Shown: one piece after another, positions 53,033-62,036 of the stretch
Layout of the letters: every line of letters starts with the position of its first letter
Position numbering within the stretch: position 1 is the first letter of the stretch
Assembly: GCF_014648475.1 (NCBI RefSeq)
Contig: NZ_BMRE01000011.1
Coordinates: forward strand, 124,001 to 188,000
Direction of reading: 5' to 3'
DNA from: Lentzea flava
GTDB taxonomy: Bacteria > Actinomycetota > Actinomycetes > Mycobacteriales > Pseudonocardiaceae
DNA: 64,000 bases
Translations under genes and position numbers: made by a program
Notes under the pieces: model-generated
Seen by the model: the letters and a program-made list of their open reading frames with translations, nothing else
The model's database searches: none
What the model was told of the DNA's origin: nothing

Positions 53033-53809
53033 CTACGGGTCGACAACTCCAGGCGGCGAAGCATCCACGACCGGGTGAAGATCCTTCGCGTATCGGGCGA
53101 TTCGGACGTACACGCCCGGCTTGCCCCTGCGCGCACAGCCCTCGCCCCACGACGTGACGCCGACGAGCTTGCCCTCCGCGACGATCGGGCCGCCCGAGTC
53201 GCCCTGGCAGGTGTCGATCTTGCCGCCCTCGTAGCCCGCGCAGAACATGTCGGCCTTCACGAACTGCGGGTAGGCGTCGGCGCAGTAGGCGTCCGGCAGC
53301 ACCGGCAGCGTGGCCTGCATGAGGTAGCGCGACGTCTTGCCGTTCTCGCTGGTGCGGCCCCAGCCGAGGGCGCGCAGCTGCGTACCGGGCTGGTAGAGCG
53401 CCCGATCGGACAGTTCGGCGAGGGGCAGCGGGGTGTACGGCAGCGGCTTGCGCAGCGTCAGGACCGCCACGTCCTCGCCCTCGTCGGCCGCGACGTACTG
53501 CTTGTGGATCCAGATGTCCGCGGGCGTGACCGACATCCCGGCGTTGCGGTCCTGCTTGTCCTCACGACCGGCGATGACGCGCAGCTCACCCGGCGAGCGG
53601 CCGGCGGCGCAGTGCGCCGCGGTGAGCACCTTCGTCGGCGCGACGACGGTGCCACCGCAGAACTGGAGGCCGTGGTCGTCGGTCAGGTAGACGGCCCACG
53701 GGTTGGCCTCGATCGAGGCACGCTCACCGCCGATGACCTGCTCACCGGCGGCGGCTGTGCCCGTCGAAGCCATCAGCGCGCAGAGAACCAGCACGAGGAG
53801 TCGTCTCAT
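53033..53809 (-). CDS. Exported trypsin-like serine protease (S1)
   Basis: A 258-residue S1 protease. Residues 1-21 are the signal peptide (ending STGTAAA), and the mature start is VIGGERASIEANPWAVYL after GEQ. The triad is His in VLTAAHC, Asp in GEDVAVLTLR and Ser in DTCQGDSGGPI, and the pocket Asp predicts Lys/Arg specificity. A C-terminal extension of about 15 residues (DLHPVVDASPPGVVDP) exceeds the usual end. It lies 22 bases upstream of a second protease gene on the same strand, a likely tandem pair. Confidence 0.94.
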   Translation of the reverse strand: MRRLLVLVLCALMASTGTAAAGEQVIGGERASIEANPWAVYLTDDHGLQFCGGTVVAPTKVLTAAHCAAGRSPGELRVIAGREDKQDRNAGMSVTPADIWIHKQYVAADEGEDVAVLTLRKPLPYTPLPLAELSDRALYQPGTQLRALGWGRTSENGKTSRYLMQATLPVLPDAYCADAYPQFVKADMFCAGYEGGKIDTCQGDSGGPIVAEGKLVGVTSWGEGCARRGKPGVYVRIARYAKDLHPVVDASPPGVVDP

Positions 53810-53824
53810 AACTCCAGATGGTAG

Positions 53825-54847
53825 CTACTCCGCTGCGCCGTTCGGAGCAACCTTGCTCCAGACCTTGCCCGCGGCTCCCATGACGGCCTCGCCGATGTCG
53901 TTGATCGTCTTGATCAGCGGGTCGGCGGAGTTGCTCATGGACTCCTTGTACGAGCGGGCGGCGGACTTCACGTCGTCGGTGAGGTTGTTCGCCGGCCTGT
54001 CGTCCTCACGGCGCGGGTACGTGCCGGTCAGGATCTCGCGGTACTCCTCGGTCGCCGACCAGCGCTGCAGTTCGGCGGCCCGCACCACGACCAGCGGGTG
54101 CGACCGCTGCTCGGTGTGCAGGAGCTTGAGGAGGCTGTCGCGGATGTCCTCGACCTCCTCGTACTCCTTGGCCTGGGCGAGGAACGACGCGATGTCGACC
54201 TGGCCGCCGAGGTCGCCGGCGAGCGCGAGGTGCGTGCGCAGCGCGGCCTGCGGGTCCTGGCAGGCGAGCAGGCCGGCCCGGTCGCAGGACAGCTCGGTCT
54301 TGCGTTGCCACTCGCGCAGTGCCGCGATGACCGCCCGCATGGCGATCGCGCCCGCCGGCACCCAGGCGAACGACGTGGTCAGGTCGATGAGCCTGCGCAG
54401 CAGCGTGTTGTAGAGCGCGTGACCCGACATCACGTGGCCCATCTCGTGACCGACGAGGAACCGCAGCGACTCGTGGTCGAGCAGGTCGACGGCACCGGTG
54501 CTGACCACGATGAACGGCTTGTCGATGCCGTAGGTGAAGGCGTAGGCCTGTGCGCTGCGCTCGACGTAGAGGTCGGGGACCTCGTCGAGGTCGAACGTCG
54601 CCGCCACCTCGTTGCGGATGCGGTCGAGCTGCGGGTACTGCTTCGGGCCGACCCTGACCGAGGACGCCACCTGCAGCAGGCGCTCACCCCGCTCGGAGAA
54701 GGCTCCGGCGACCGCCTTGAGAACCGGTGCCACGGCGGGCACCGCCCTCAGCACCGCGAGGGCGCCTCGGTCGGCAGGATGCTCGTAGGCGCGCGGGCTG
54801 ATCCCCGGGAAGCGCACTCTCGATGACTGTTCGATATCCCCCGTCAC
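53825..54847 (-). CDS. M48 family zinc metallopeptidase
   Basis: A 340-residue M48 (HtpX/Ste24-like) peptidase. The zinc motif HEMGH is in FLVGHEMGHVMSGHALY and the third ligand in RKTELSCDRAGLLAC. A hydrophobic stretch (SFAWVPAGAIAMRAVIA) follows the motif, but membrane integration is not certain. Family members degrade misfolded membrane proteins or act on unknown targets. GTG 54847 is chosen since the frame upstream of it reads into low-complexity DNA. It is the first gene before two exported protease genes on the same strand. Confidence 0.9.
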   Translation of the reverse strand: MTGDIEQSSRVRFPGISPRAYEHPADRGALAVLRAVPAVAPVLKAVAGAFSERGERLLQVASSVRVGPKQYPQLDRIRNEVAATFDLDEVPDLYVERSAQAYAFTYGIDKPFIVVSTGAVDLLDHESLRFLVGHEMGHVMSGHALYNTLLRRLIDLTTSFAWVPAGAIAMRAVIAALREWQRKTELSCDRAGLLACQDPQAALRTHLALAGDLGGQVDIASFLAQAKEYEEVEDIRDSLLKLLHTEQRSHPLVVVRAAELQRWSATEEYREILTGTYPRREDDRPANNLTDDVKSAARSYKESMSNSADPLIKTINDIGEAVMGAAGKVWSKVAPNGAAE

Positions 54848-54917
54848 GTCACCCAGGTTAGACACGATCCGGACAAGGGTGCACGGAATCGGCGCCGAGT
54901 GGTTGCAGACTGGCCCG

Positions 54918-55811
54918 GTGAGCGACGAAGACACCACCGTCCTGCCGCTGCGTGGCGGTGCCTCCGCGACCCTCGTCCGCAGGCGCGCCGCCGCCAACGA
55001 CCGCGGCGCGATCCTCTACGTGCACGGGTTCGCGGACTACTTCTTCCAGGAGCACGTGGCCGAGCACTACACGGCCCAGGGCTACGACTTCTACGCGGTC
55101 GACCTGCGCGGGTACGGCAGGTCGCTGCGCGACGGCGAGCTGCCGAACTACACGACCGACATGGCGGTGTACTTCCAGGAGATCGACGCCGCCATCGCGA
55201 AGGTCAGGGAAGAGCACTCTCGCGTGGTGCTGATGGGCCACTCGACCGGTGGCCTCACCACGTCGTTGTGGGCGCACGAACGGCGCGCCGATGACTTGAT
55301 CAACGCGTTGGTGCTCAACAGCCCGTGGCTGGACGTCGTCGAGCCGCCGTTCATGCGGCAGATCGTGAAGCTGATCGGGCGGGTCGCGCCCAAGGCGAAG
55401 ATCCGCGCGAACCTCGGCGAGGCGTACGGGTCGGCGATCCACAGCTCGCGCAACGGCGAGTGGGACTTCGACCTGAAGTGGAAGCCGCTCGCGGGCTTCC
55501 CGGTGCTGGCCGGGTGGATCCGGGCGGTCCTGATCGCGCAGGAGAAGGTCCACAAAGGTCTCGACGTGCGCGTGCCGGTGCTCGTGCTGCACTCGGACAA
55601 GAGCATGCTGAACGCTCGGGAGTGGAGCGAGGACGTCTCGAAGGCCGACGCGGTGCTGGACGTCGAGGGCATGAAGAAGTGGGGTCCGAAGATCGGATCA
55701 TCCGTCAAGGTGGTCGAGATCAAGGCGGGCATGCACGACCTCTTCCTGTCGCCGGAGCCGGTGCGTGCGGCGGCTCTCGCGGAAGTGGACGAGTTCCTCA
55801 AAACGACTTGA
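54918..55811 (+). CDS. Alpha/beta hydrolase (monoacylglycerol lipase-like)
   Basis: A 297-residue alpha/beta hydrolase. The oxyanion motif is YVHGFADYFFQEHVAEHY, the nucleophile elbow GHSTGG, and the catalytic His lies in AGMHDLFLS near the end, with Asp expected in VLVLHSDKS. It resembles lysophospholipases/monoacylglycerol lipases (Hydrolase_4). It is cytoplasmic, as no signal peptide is seen. GTG 54918 follows a weak site. The ABC transporter gene starts 34 bases after its stop, so they may be co-transcribed. Confidence 0.88.
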   Translation: MSDEDTTVLPLRGGASATLVRRRAAANDRGAILYVHGFADYFFQEHVAEHYTAQGYDFYAVDLRGYGRSLRDGELPNYTTDMAVYFQEIDAAIAKVREEHSRVVLMGHSTGGLTTSLWAHERRADDLINALVLNSPWLDVVEPPFMRQIVKLIGRVAPKAKIRANLGEAYGSAIHSSRNGEWDFDLKWKPLAGFPVLAGWIRAVLIAQEKVHKGLDVRVPVLVLHSDKSMLNAREWSEDVSKADAVLDVEGMKKWGPKIGSSVKVVEIKAGMHDLFLSPEPVRAAALAEVDEFLKTT

Positions 55812-55845
55812 CCTCGTCATAGGTCGAAGTTCGAGACTGGGCGCC

Positions 55846-57720
55846 ATGAACATCGACTTCAACGCCTGGTACGCGCTCGAAAGCGCCATGCAGGACGAGA
55901 AAAATCGCCGCGTCAGCCGGGCGACGTTGAAGCGCGTCGCCCGGTTCGCCCGCCCGCAGCGCCGGGCCGTGTTCGGGCTGCTGGCCATCAGCTCGGTGGC
56001 GGCCGTGCTCGCGGTTGCCTCGCCCGTGCTGGCCGGACGCGTGGTCGACCAGATCGTCGGTGGCCGTGACCTGGGGCTCGTCGTGTGGCTCGCGCTGGCG
56101 ATCGCCGGCGTGGCGGTGCTGGAGGCCGGGTTCTCGCTGGCCGAGCGGTGGCAGTCGGCACGGGTGGGCGAGGACCTGATCCTGCGGCTGCGGCAGGCCG
56201 TCTTCGACCACGTGCAACGGATGCCGATCGCGTTCTTCACCAGGACGCGGACCGGCGCACTGGTCTCGCGGCTGAACAACGACGTGATCGCGGCGCAGCG
56301 GGCGTTCTCCGAGACGATCTCCGGTGTCGTCACGAACATCATCGCGCTCGTGCTGACCCTGGCCGTGATGCTGACGCTGTCGTGGCAGGTCACGGTGCTG
56401 GCGATGCTGCTGCTGCCGATCTTCCTGATCCCGGCGCGGCGCATGGGCAAGCGCCTGGCGTCGATGCACCGGGAGGCGGCGAACCTCGACTCGGCGATGA
56501 CCACGCAGATGACCGAGCGGTTCTCCGCGCCGGGTGCGACGTTGATCAAGCTGTTCGGCCGGCCGTCCCTGGAGAGCCTGGAGTTCGGGACGCGGGCGCG
56601 GCGGGTGCGCGACATCGGCGTGAAGACGGCAGTGGCCCAGTGGCTGTTCCTCGTGGCGTTGACTTTGGTGTCGTCGTTGGCGCTGGCGCTGGTGTACGGG
56701 TTGGGCGGGTACTTCGCGATCGCCGGGCAGATGGCGCCGGGCACGATCGTGACGCTCGCGCTGCTGCTGACGCGGCTGTACGCGCCGTTGACCGCGTTGG
56801 CCGGCGCACGGGTGGACGTGATGACTGCGCTGGTGTCGTTCGAGCGCGTCTTCGAGGTGCTGGACCTGCCGCCGCTGATCAAGGAGAAGCCCGACGCCGT
56901 CTCCGTTCCCGACGGCCCGGTGTCGGTGGAGTTCTCCGACGTGAAGTTCGCCTACCCGTCGGCGGACAAGGTGTCGCTGGCGTCGCTGGAGGAGGTGGCG
57001 GCCCTCGACACGCGAGGCGGTGAGGAGATCCTCGGCGGCGTGTCCTTCGAGGCTCCGCCGGGTTCGCTGGTCGCGCTGGTCGGCGCGTCCGGTGCGGGCA
57101 AGTCGACGATCGCGTCGCTGGTGCCCCGCCTGTACGACGCGGACTCCGGGTCGGTCCGTCTGTCCGGTGTGGACGTTCGCGACCTGTCGTTCGACTCGAT
57201 CCGCGAGACGGTGGGCATGGTGACGCAGGACGGCCACCTGTTCCACGAGTCGATCGCCGCGAACCTGCGGCTGGCAGCTCCCGAGGCCACCGACGAGGAA
57301 CTGTGGGACGCGCTGCGCCGTGCCCGGCTGGCGGACCTGGTGTCGTCGTTGCCGGACCAGCTCGACACCGTGGTGGGCGAACGGGGTTACCGGTTGTCCG
57401 GCGGTGAGCGGCAACGGCTGACGATCGCCCGGCTGCTGCTGGCCAAGCCGCGCGTGGTGATCCTGGACGAGGCCACGGCCCACCTCGACTCGCGGTCGGA
57501 GGCCGCGGTGCAGGAGGCGCTGGTCGAGGCCCTGGCAGGACGAACGTCGCTGGTGATCGCGCACCGCCTGTCGACGATCCGCGCAGCGGACCAGATCCTC
57601 GTCGTGGATCGCGGGCAGATCGTCGAACGTGGTACGCACGAATCGTTGCTGGCGCTCGACGGCCACTACGCCAAGTTGTACCGCACGCAGTTCAGCGAGG
57701 AACCGATCGGAGCACCGTGA
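55846..57720 (+). CDS. ABC exporter (half-transporter, fused membrane and ATPase)
   Basis: A 624-residue type IV ABC exporter. Residues about 30-345 hold six transmembrane helices. The ATPase has Walker A GASGAGKST, Q-loop VTQDGHLFHE, signature LSGGERQRL, Walker B VVILDEATAHLD and H-loop AHRLSTI. It works as a homodimer or with a partner and exports lipids, peptides or drugs; the substrate is unknown. A stretch between the membrane part and ATPase (ASLEEVAALDTRGG) is an insertion in the first beta strands, unusual for the family. It overlaps the acetyltransferase gene by four bases (GTGA), which suggests a shared resistance or modification function. Confidence 0.93.
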   Translation: MNIDFNAWYALESAMQDEKNRRVSRATLKRVARFARPQRRAVFGLLAISSVAAVLAVASPVLAGRVVDQIVGGRDLGLVVWLALAIAGVAVLEAGFSLAERWQSARVGEDLILRLRQAVFDHVQRMPIAFFTRTRTGALVSRLNNDVIAAQRAFSETISGVVTNIIALVLTLAVMLTLSWQVTVLAMLLLPIFLIPARRMGKRLASMHREAANLDSAMTTQMTERFSAPGATLIKLFGRPSLESLEFGTRARRVRDIGVKTAVAQWLFLVALTLVSSLALALVYGLGGYFAIAGQMAPGTIVTLALLLTRLYAPLTALAGARVDVMTALVSFERVFEVLDLPPLIKEKPDAVSVPDGPVSVEFSDVKFAYPSADKVSLASLEEVAALDTRGGEEILGGVSFEAPPGSLVALVGASGAGKSTIASLVPRLYDADSGSVRLSGVDVRDLSFDSIRETVGMVTQDGHLFHESIAANLRLAAPEATDEELWDALRRARLADLVSSLPDQLDTVVGERGYRLSGGERQRLTIARLLLAKPRVVILDEATAHLDSRSEAAVQEALVEALAGRTSLVIAHRLSTIRAADQILVVDRGQIVERGTHESLLALDGHYAKLYRTQFSEEPIGAP

Positions 57721-58355
57721 GCGCCATCCCCTCCCCGGACAACATCTACCCGTTGCCGGACATCGCCCGCACGGTGCAGCTCCGGCCGTTGGTGAAGAAC
57801 CCGCAGATCGAGATCGGCGAGTACACCTACTACGACGACCCGTTGCACGCCACGGAGTTCGAGCAGCGCAACGTGCTCTACAACTTCGGCAGGGAGAAGC
57901 TGGTCATCGGCCGATACTGCGCGTTGGCCGAGGGCGTGCGGTTCATCATGTCCGGCGCCAACCACCGCATGGACGGCGTGTCGACGTTCCCGTTCACGAT
58001 CTTCGGCGGCCAGTGGGGCGAGAAGACGCTCGACATAGACCTGGGCACGCCGTCCCGCGGCGACACGGTGGTGGGCAACGACGTGTGGATCGGGTACCAG
58101 GCGTTGATCATGCCGGGGGTGCGGATCGGCAACGGGGCGATCATCGCGGCCGGATCCGTCGTGGTGTCGGACGTTCCTGCCTACGGGATCGTGGGTGGGA
58201 ACCCGGCGGGGCTGATCAGGAAGCGGTACAGCGACTCGGACATCGAGCTGCTCGAACGGATCGCGTGGTGGGACTGGCCGGTGGAGAAGATCACCGAGCA
58301 CGTCCGGGTGATCATGTCGGGGACGCCGGCCGAGCTGGCGGCGGTCGCGGGGTGA
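57717..58355 (+). CDS. Vat/CatB-type hexapeptide acetyltransferase
   Basis: A 212-residue xenobiotic acetyltransferase of the CatB/Vat type. The N-terminal IGEYTYYDDP, the ANHRMDGVSTFPF segment with the catalytic His, and the left-handed beta-helix ending in VVGGNPAGLIRKRY are characteristic, followed by WWDWPVEKI. Members acetylate chloramphenicol, streptogramins or other hydroxyls; whether this one confers resistance is unknown. The GTG start overlaps the ABC exporter stop by four bases, and its stop overlaps the next start (GTGA). Confidence 0.9.
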   Translation: MSAIPSPDNIYPLPDIARTVQLRPLVKNPQIEIGEYTYYDDPLHATEFEQRNVLYNFGREKLVIGRYCALAEGVRFIMSGANHRMDGVSTFPFTIFGGQWGEKTLDIDLGTPSRGDTVVGNDVWIGYQALIMPGVRIGNGAIIAAGSVVVSDVPAYGIVGGNPAGLIRKRYSDSDIELLERIAWWDWPVEKITEHVRVIMSGTPAELAAVAG

Positions 58356-58870
58356 GGGCTCTGCTCGTCACCGGCCCGGTCGGGGTGGGCAAGACGACGG
58401 TGGCCGAGGCCGTGGGCGACGCGCTCGCCGCGGCCGAGGTCCCGCACGCCGTGATCGACCTCGACTGGCTCCGGTGTTCGTGGCCCAGCCCCGCGGACGA
58501 TCCGTTCCAGCTCGAACTTGAGTTGCGCAATCTCCGTGCCGTGGCCCGCAACTACGCCGACGCGGGTGCGCAGCGCCTGGTGCTGGCCGGGGTGCTGGAA
58601 CGCAGAGCCGACCGCTCGCGGTACGCCAAAGCGGCCGGGGCCGAGCTCACCGTGTGCCGGTTGACGGCAGACCTGTCCGTCATCCGGGAGAGGCTTGCCG
58701 TGCGGCACCGGCACGACTCCGGTCTGCGGTGGCACGTGAACCGCGCCGGGGAGCTGGAGGAGATCTTCGCGTCGGCCGGGGTGGAGGACTTCGTGGTGGC
58801 TGCCGATCGGGCCGTGGCCGAGGTGGCCCAGGACGTGGTCACCCGCTGGCTTGCCGAAGAACGGATGTAG
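58352..58870 (+). CDS. P-loop nucleotide kinase-like protein
   Basis: A 172-residue P-loop NTPase with Walker A GPVGVGKTTVAEAVG at the N-terminus and IDLDWLRCSW as the second conserved motif. The fold resembles small-molecule kinases such as shikimate kinase or chloramphenicol phosphotransferase-like ATPases (AAA_33). The substrate is unknown. It overlaps the acetyltransferase gene by four bases and completes the three-gene unit of exporter, acetyltransferase and kinase, a composition often seen with self-resistance, but no antibiotic cluster is visible here. Confidence 0.8.
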   Translation: MRALLVTGPVGVGKTTVAEAVGDALAAAEVPHAVIDLDWLRCSWPSPADDPFQLELELRNLRAVARNYADAGAQRLVLAGVLERRADRSRYAKAAGAELTVCRLTADLSVIRERLAVRHRHDSGLRWHVNRAGELEEIFASAGVEDFVVAADRAVAEVAQDVVTRWLAEERM

Positions 58871-58899
58871 CTGTCAGCAGCCCCCGGTCGTTTCCGCTA

Positions 58900-59943
58900 T
58901 CAGCTGCTCGCCGTCACGACCACTGCTGCTCCCTCGGACATCGTTGACGGATTGCGACTCGAGCCGGATGCGACAACTGTCGTCCGCAACAGGATCCTCT
59001 TCCACGACGACCAGCCCGTGGAGGTCCACCCGAACAGTCCCCACATGAACAGGCAGAGGAACAGGAACACGGCGTTGTGGGCGAACGGAATCGCCAGCAG
59101 CGCCACCGCGATGACGAACGTGCTGGTGCGCAACATCCTCCGCCAGCCGTACCGGTCGACGAGGAAACCACCCGCGAGCGTGCCGGTGGTGGTGCCGATC
59201 CCGAAGACCACGAGCGCCGTCGCGATGGTCGCGCTGGCGGTCCCGGCGTTGTGGCCGACCAGCACGGAGATGTAGGCGTACACGATGAACTCGGCCGTGA
59301 CGACGGCGAGCGTCAACAGCAGGATCGACAGCAGCCGCCGATCGCCGAGGAACCGCAGTCGCTCTCGCAGGCCCATCGCGCTCGCCGGCTGGTCGTCCAA
59401 CCGGCTGAACCACTGCGCGACCGCGACGACGACGGCCAGCACCGCGATGACGACCAGCACCGAGCGCCAGCTGATGTGGGGGGACGCCACGATTCCCAGC
59501 GGTGCGCCGACAAGCGTCGCGGCGGTGTGTCCGGACGCGACGATCGACAACGCCCGGCCCCGCCGCCGCGGACCGAGACTGATCGCGCGGGCACCGGCGT
59601 TCGGGACGTACGCGCACGCACCCAGTGCCGCGATCGACCGCCCGGCCGCCAAAGCGACGATCGAGCCGCTCGACGCCGCCACGACGTTGCCGAGTGCGAA
59701 CATCACGAGCCCGACCGCGCACATCGTCCGCTGGGAACGACTTCCCGCCAGCACCGCGACGGCCGGTGCGCCGAAGACGTACGTCAGCGGGTAGATCGCG
59801 AGCGTTGCCCCGACAGCGCCGGGCTCCACCCGGAGGTCGCCGGCCACCACAGGCAGCACACCGGTCAGCACAGTGCCCTCGACCGCCACCACGAACGCGC
59901 CGAAGATCAGCGGAACCAGGCTCCACCACGTCGCGTTCCTCAT
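58900..59943 (-). pseudogene. MFS drug-efflux transporter, C-terminus replaced or lost
   Basis: A frame of 347 residues with ten or so transmembrane helices of the DHA1 drug-efflux type (VPLIFGAFVVAVEGTVLTGV; GRSIAALGACAYVPNAGARA; FLVDRYGWRRML). After LFMWGLFGWTSTG the sequence leaves the family: it reads WSSWKRILLRTTVVASGSSR and on to a polar end without the last two helices. No other frame restores them before the neighbouring gene end at 58870. The gene is therefore probably truncated. It is divergent from the patatin gene across 85 bases. Confidence 0.72.
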
Positions 59944-60028
59944 GCCAGACCCAACGAGCGGAGATCGATTCGGTGGCGTCCGAGTGAACTTCCGCGACGA
60001 ACGTGCCTGATCGCGCGACCATGAGCAC

Positions 60029-61909
60029 ATGGAGTACGACCGCTACTGCGACCTGACGATGCGCGGCGGCACGACCAGCGGTGTCGTCTATCCCCTGGCT
60101 GTCGCATCGCTGGCGCGGCACTACGAGTTCAAGCAGATCGGTGGGGCGTCGGCGGGTGCGATCGCCGCGGGGTTCACCGCGGCAGCCGAACGCGGTCGTG
60201 CTGCTGGGGGTTTCGAGAAGCTGGCCGGGCTGATCGACTGGTTCACGTCGGGCTCCGGGGCGGAGCGGTGGCGGCTGGCGCAGTTGTTCCAGCCCGCGGA
60301 CAAGACGCGGGCGCTGTACCGGATCGTCGTGGCGACCATGCAGAAGCGTGAGACGACGGGGCGTAGCGCGGTCTCGTGCCTGTTCTTCGCGTTGCTGGGC
60401 GCGGTCGGGATGCGGGCCAAGGCCGTGCTGGCGTTGATGGCGTTGCTGTGGCTGGGCGGGCCGGTGCTGTGGTCGGCGTGGCTCGCACCCAAGGCTTATC
60501 CGGCGTGGCTCACGACCGTGGTCTTGCTGCTCGCGTTGGCGTGCATCGTGTTGGTGCTGTGGCCTTTGCGAGGCAGTCTGCCGTGGCCCGCGTGGGTGTT
60601 CGTCGCGGTGCCGCTCGTGCTCGGGCTGGCGTTTTCGCGGCACTACGCGACGGCGGCGGTGGTGCTGCTGGTGTGGCTGGTGCTGACGCTGGCGGCGGTC
60701 AGCGCGCTCACCGTCACCTACGGCCATGCCATGCAGCGGTACCTCAGGAACAACGCGCGGTCCATCCACTTCGGACTGGTTCCCGGCACCGGGGACTTCA
60801 CGCCGTCGTGGCTCGACCGGCTGGCCGGCGTGCCGAAGTCGACGGGGGTGCCGCCGTTGGCCGACTGGATCGCCGACCAGCTCGACGAGCTCGCCGGAAC
60901 GAAGCACGCGTTGACGTTCGGCGATCTCGGCGACATCAACCTCGTGCTAATGACCACCGATCTGTCCGAAGGACGGCCGTATCGGTTGCCGTTCAAGGAA
61001 AGCTGGCAGTACTGCGAGGAGTGCCTCGGGTACGTGCTGCCGCGCCGGGTCGTCGAGCAGATGAACGGTGCCGAAGCAGGCGTGAACTGTCCGCTGCACG
61101 AGCACATGCCGTTGCGGGAACTGCCCTCGCGCGACCGGCTGCCGGTCGTGGTGGCGGTGCGGATGTCGTTGTCGTTCCCCGGTCTGATCGCCGCCGTGCC
61201 GCTGTGCCGGGACGGGCGCGTGCACTGGTTCTCCGACGGCGGCATCACCAGCAACTTCCCGATCCACTTCTTCGACGCGCTGCTGCCGCGCTGGCCCACG
61301 TTCGGGCTGAGCCTGCAGCCGTATCCGAACGGCGACACGGCCGAGGTGTGGCTGCCGGAGCAGGACGCGTCGACCAAGGGCACGCGGTACGCGCCGCTCA
61401 CGTCGATGCCGGGCTTCCTGCTGTCCATCTTGGACACGTTCCTGGACTGGCGCGACACCATGCAGTCCGCGCTGCCCGGTTATCGCGGTCGCATCGCGCA
61501 CGTCCGGCAGGCCGACGACGAGGGCGGCACGAACCTGTTCATGCCGCCCGCCACGATCAGGCGCCTGGCGTTGCGCGGCCGGCGTGCGGGCGACCTGTTG
61601 CGGGAGCGGTTCGAGCAGCAGCAGAACACCGACCGCTACCGCTGGATCCGGCTGCGCATGGCCGTGCGCGAGTACCAGGAGCTCGGGGTGCAGGCCGAGG
61701 ACCGCGACGCGATGTACGCCGAGCTGCTCGAGCGGTTCCAGATCCCCGAGGAGCTGCACGAGTGGTTCCGCACTCCCCCTGCCGACGGTGATCCGCACCG
61801 GGAGGAGATCGCGGTCGCGCTGGACCACGTCGGCAGGCTCAAGGACGACGGGCCGTTCGACGGCGTGCCGCCGGTGGATCCGGATTTGCGGCTGACACCG
61901 CCCGAGTAG
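60029..61909 (+). CDS. Patatin-like phospholipase with transmembrane insert
   Basis: A 626-residue patatin-fold protein. The oxyanion loop MRGGTTSGVVYP (11-22), the nucleophile GASAG (39-43, Ser41) and the catalytic DGG near residue 402 (HWFSDGGITSNFP) are present, so it should be an active acyl hydrolase. Between the Ser and Asp parts lies a hydrophobic insert of about 115-232 with four transmembrane segments (VLALMALLWLGGPVLW; LTTVVLLLALACIVLVLW; and others). This would anchor the catalytic halves to the membrane. No partner gene is obvious. The start is ATG 60029. Confidence 0.9.
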   Translation: MEYDRYCDLTMRGGTTSGVVYPLAVASLARHYEFKQIGGASAGAIAAGFTAAAERGRAAGGFEKLAGLIDWFTSGSGAERWRLAQLFQPADKTRALYRIVVATMQKRETTGRSAVSCLFFALLGAVGMRAKAVLALMALLWLGGPVLWSAWLAPKAYPAWLTTVVLLLALACIVLVLWPLRGSLPWPAWVFVAVPLVLGLAFSRHYATAAVVLLVWLVLTLAAVSALTVTYGHAMQRYLRNNARSIHFGLVPGTGDFTPSWLDRLAGVPKSTGVPPLADWIADQLDELAGTKHALTFGDLGDINLVLMTTDLSEGRPYRLPFKESWQYCEECLGYVLPRRVVEQMNGAEAGVNCPLHEHMPLRELPSRDRLPVVVAVRMSLSFPGLIAAVPLCRDGRVHWFSDGGITSNFPIHFFDALLPRWPTFGLSLQPYPNGDTAEVWLPEQDASTKGTRYAPLTSMPGFLLSILDTFLDWRDTMQSALPGYRGRIAHVRQADDEGGTNLFMPPATIRRLALRGRRAGDLLRERFEQQQNTDRYRWIRLRMAVREYQELGVQAEDRDAMYAELLERFQIPEELHEWFRTPPADGDPHREEIAVALDHVGRLKDDGPFDGVPPVDPDLRLTPPE

Positions 61910-61927
61910 GCGGGTTAACCTGGGTTC

Positions 61928-61975
61928 ATGACGCGATTTAGCCACCCCCGACCTGCGGCGGTGGCGCGCGCCTAG
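61928..61975 (+). CDS. Candidate 15-residue leader peptide
   Basis: ATG at 61928 opens a frame of 15 codons, MTRFSHPRPAAVARA, that ends at TAG 61973. It contains one Phe codon, the rare TTT, at codon 4. Its codons 6-9 overlap the left arm of a hairpin that can pair upstream of the PheRS-like gene. A weak GGGTT precedes the start. No protein evidence; the call rests on its position and overlap with the pairing segments. Confidence 0.45.
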   Translation: MTRFSHPRPAAVARA

Positions 61976-62031
61976 AACCTTCCCGTCGGTCGGGGGACTC
62001 CGCATCCCAGCACACCGACCAGGAACGGGAA
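61945..62031 (+). promoter_or_regulatory. Mutually exclusive hairpins before the PheRS-like gene (attenuator-like)
   Basis: CCCCCGACC (61945-61953) can pair with GGTCGGGGG (61988-61996). The GGTCGG part can instead pair with CCGACC (62015-62020), extended by TTCCCGT (61980-61986) with ACGGGAA (62025-62031). The second hairpin would cover the AGGAACGGGAA ribosome site just before ATG 62037. This arrangement fits ribosome-mediated control of translation through the leader peptide. Confidence 0.55.
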
Positions 62032-62036
62032 ACCCC

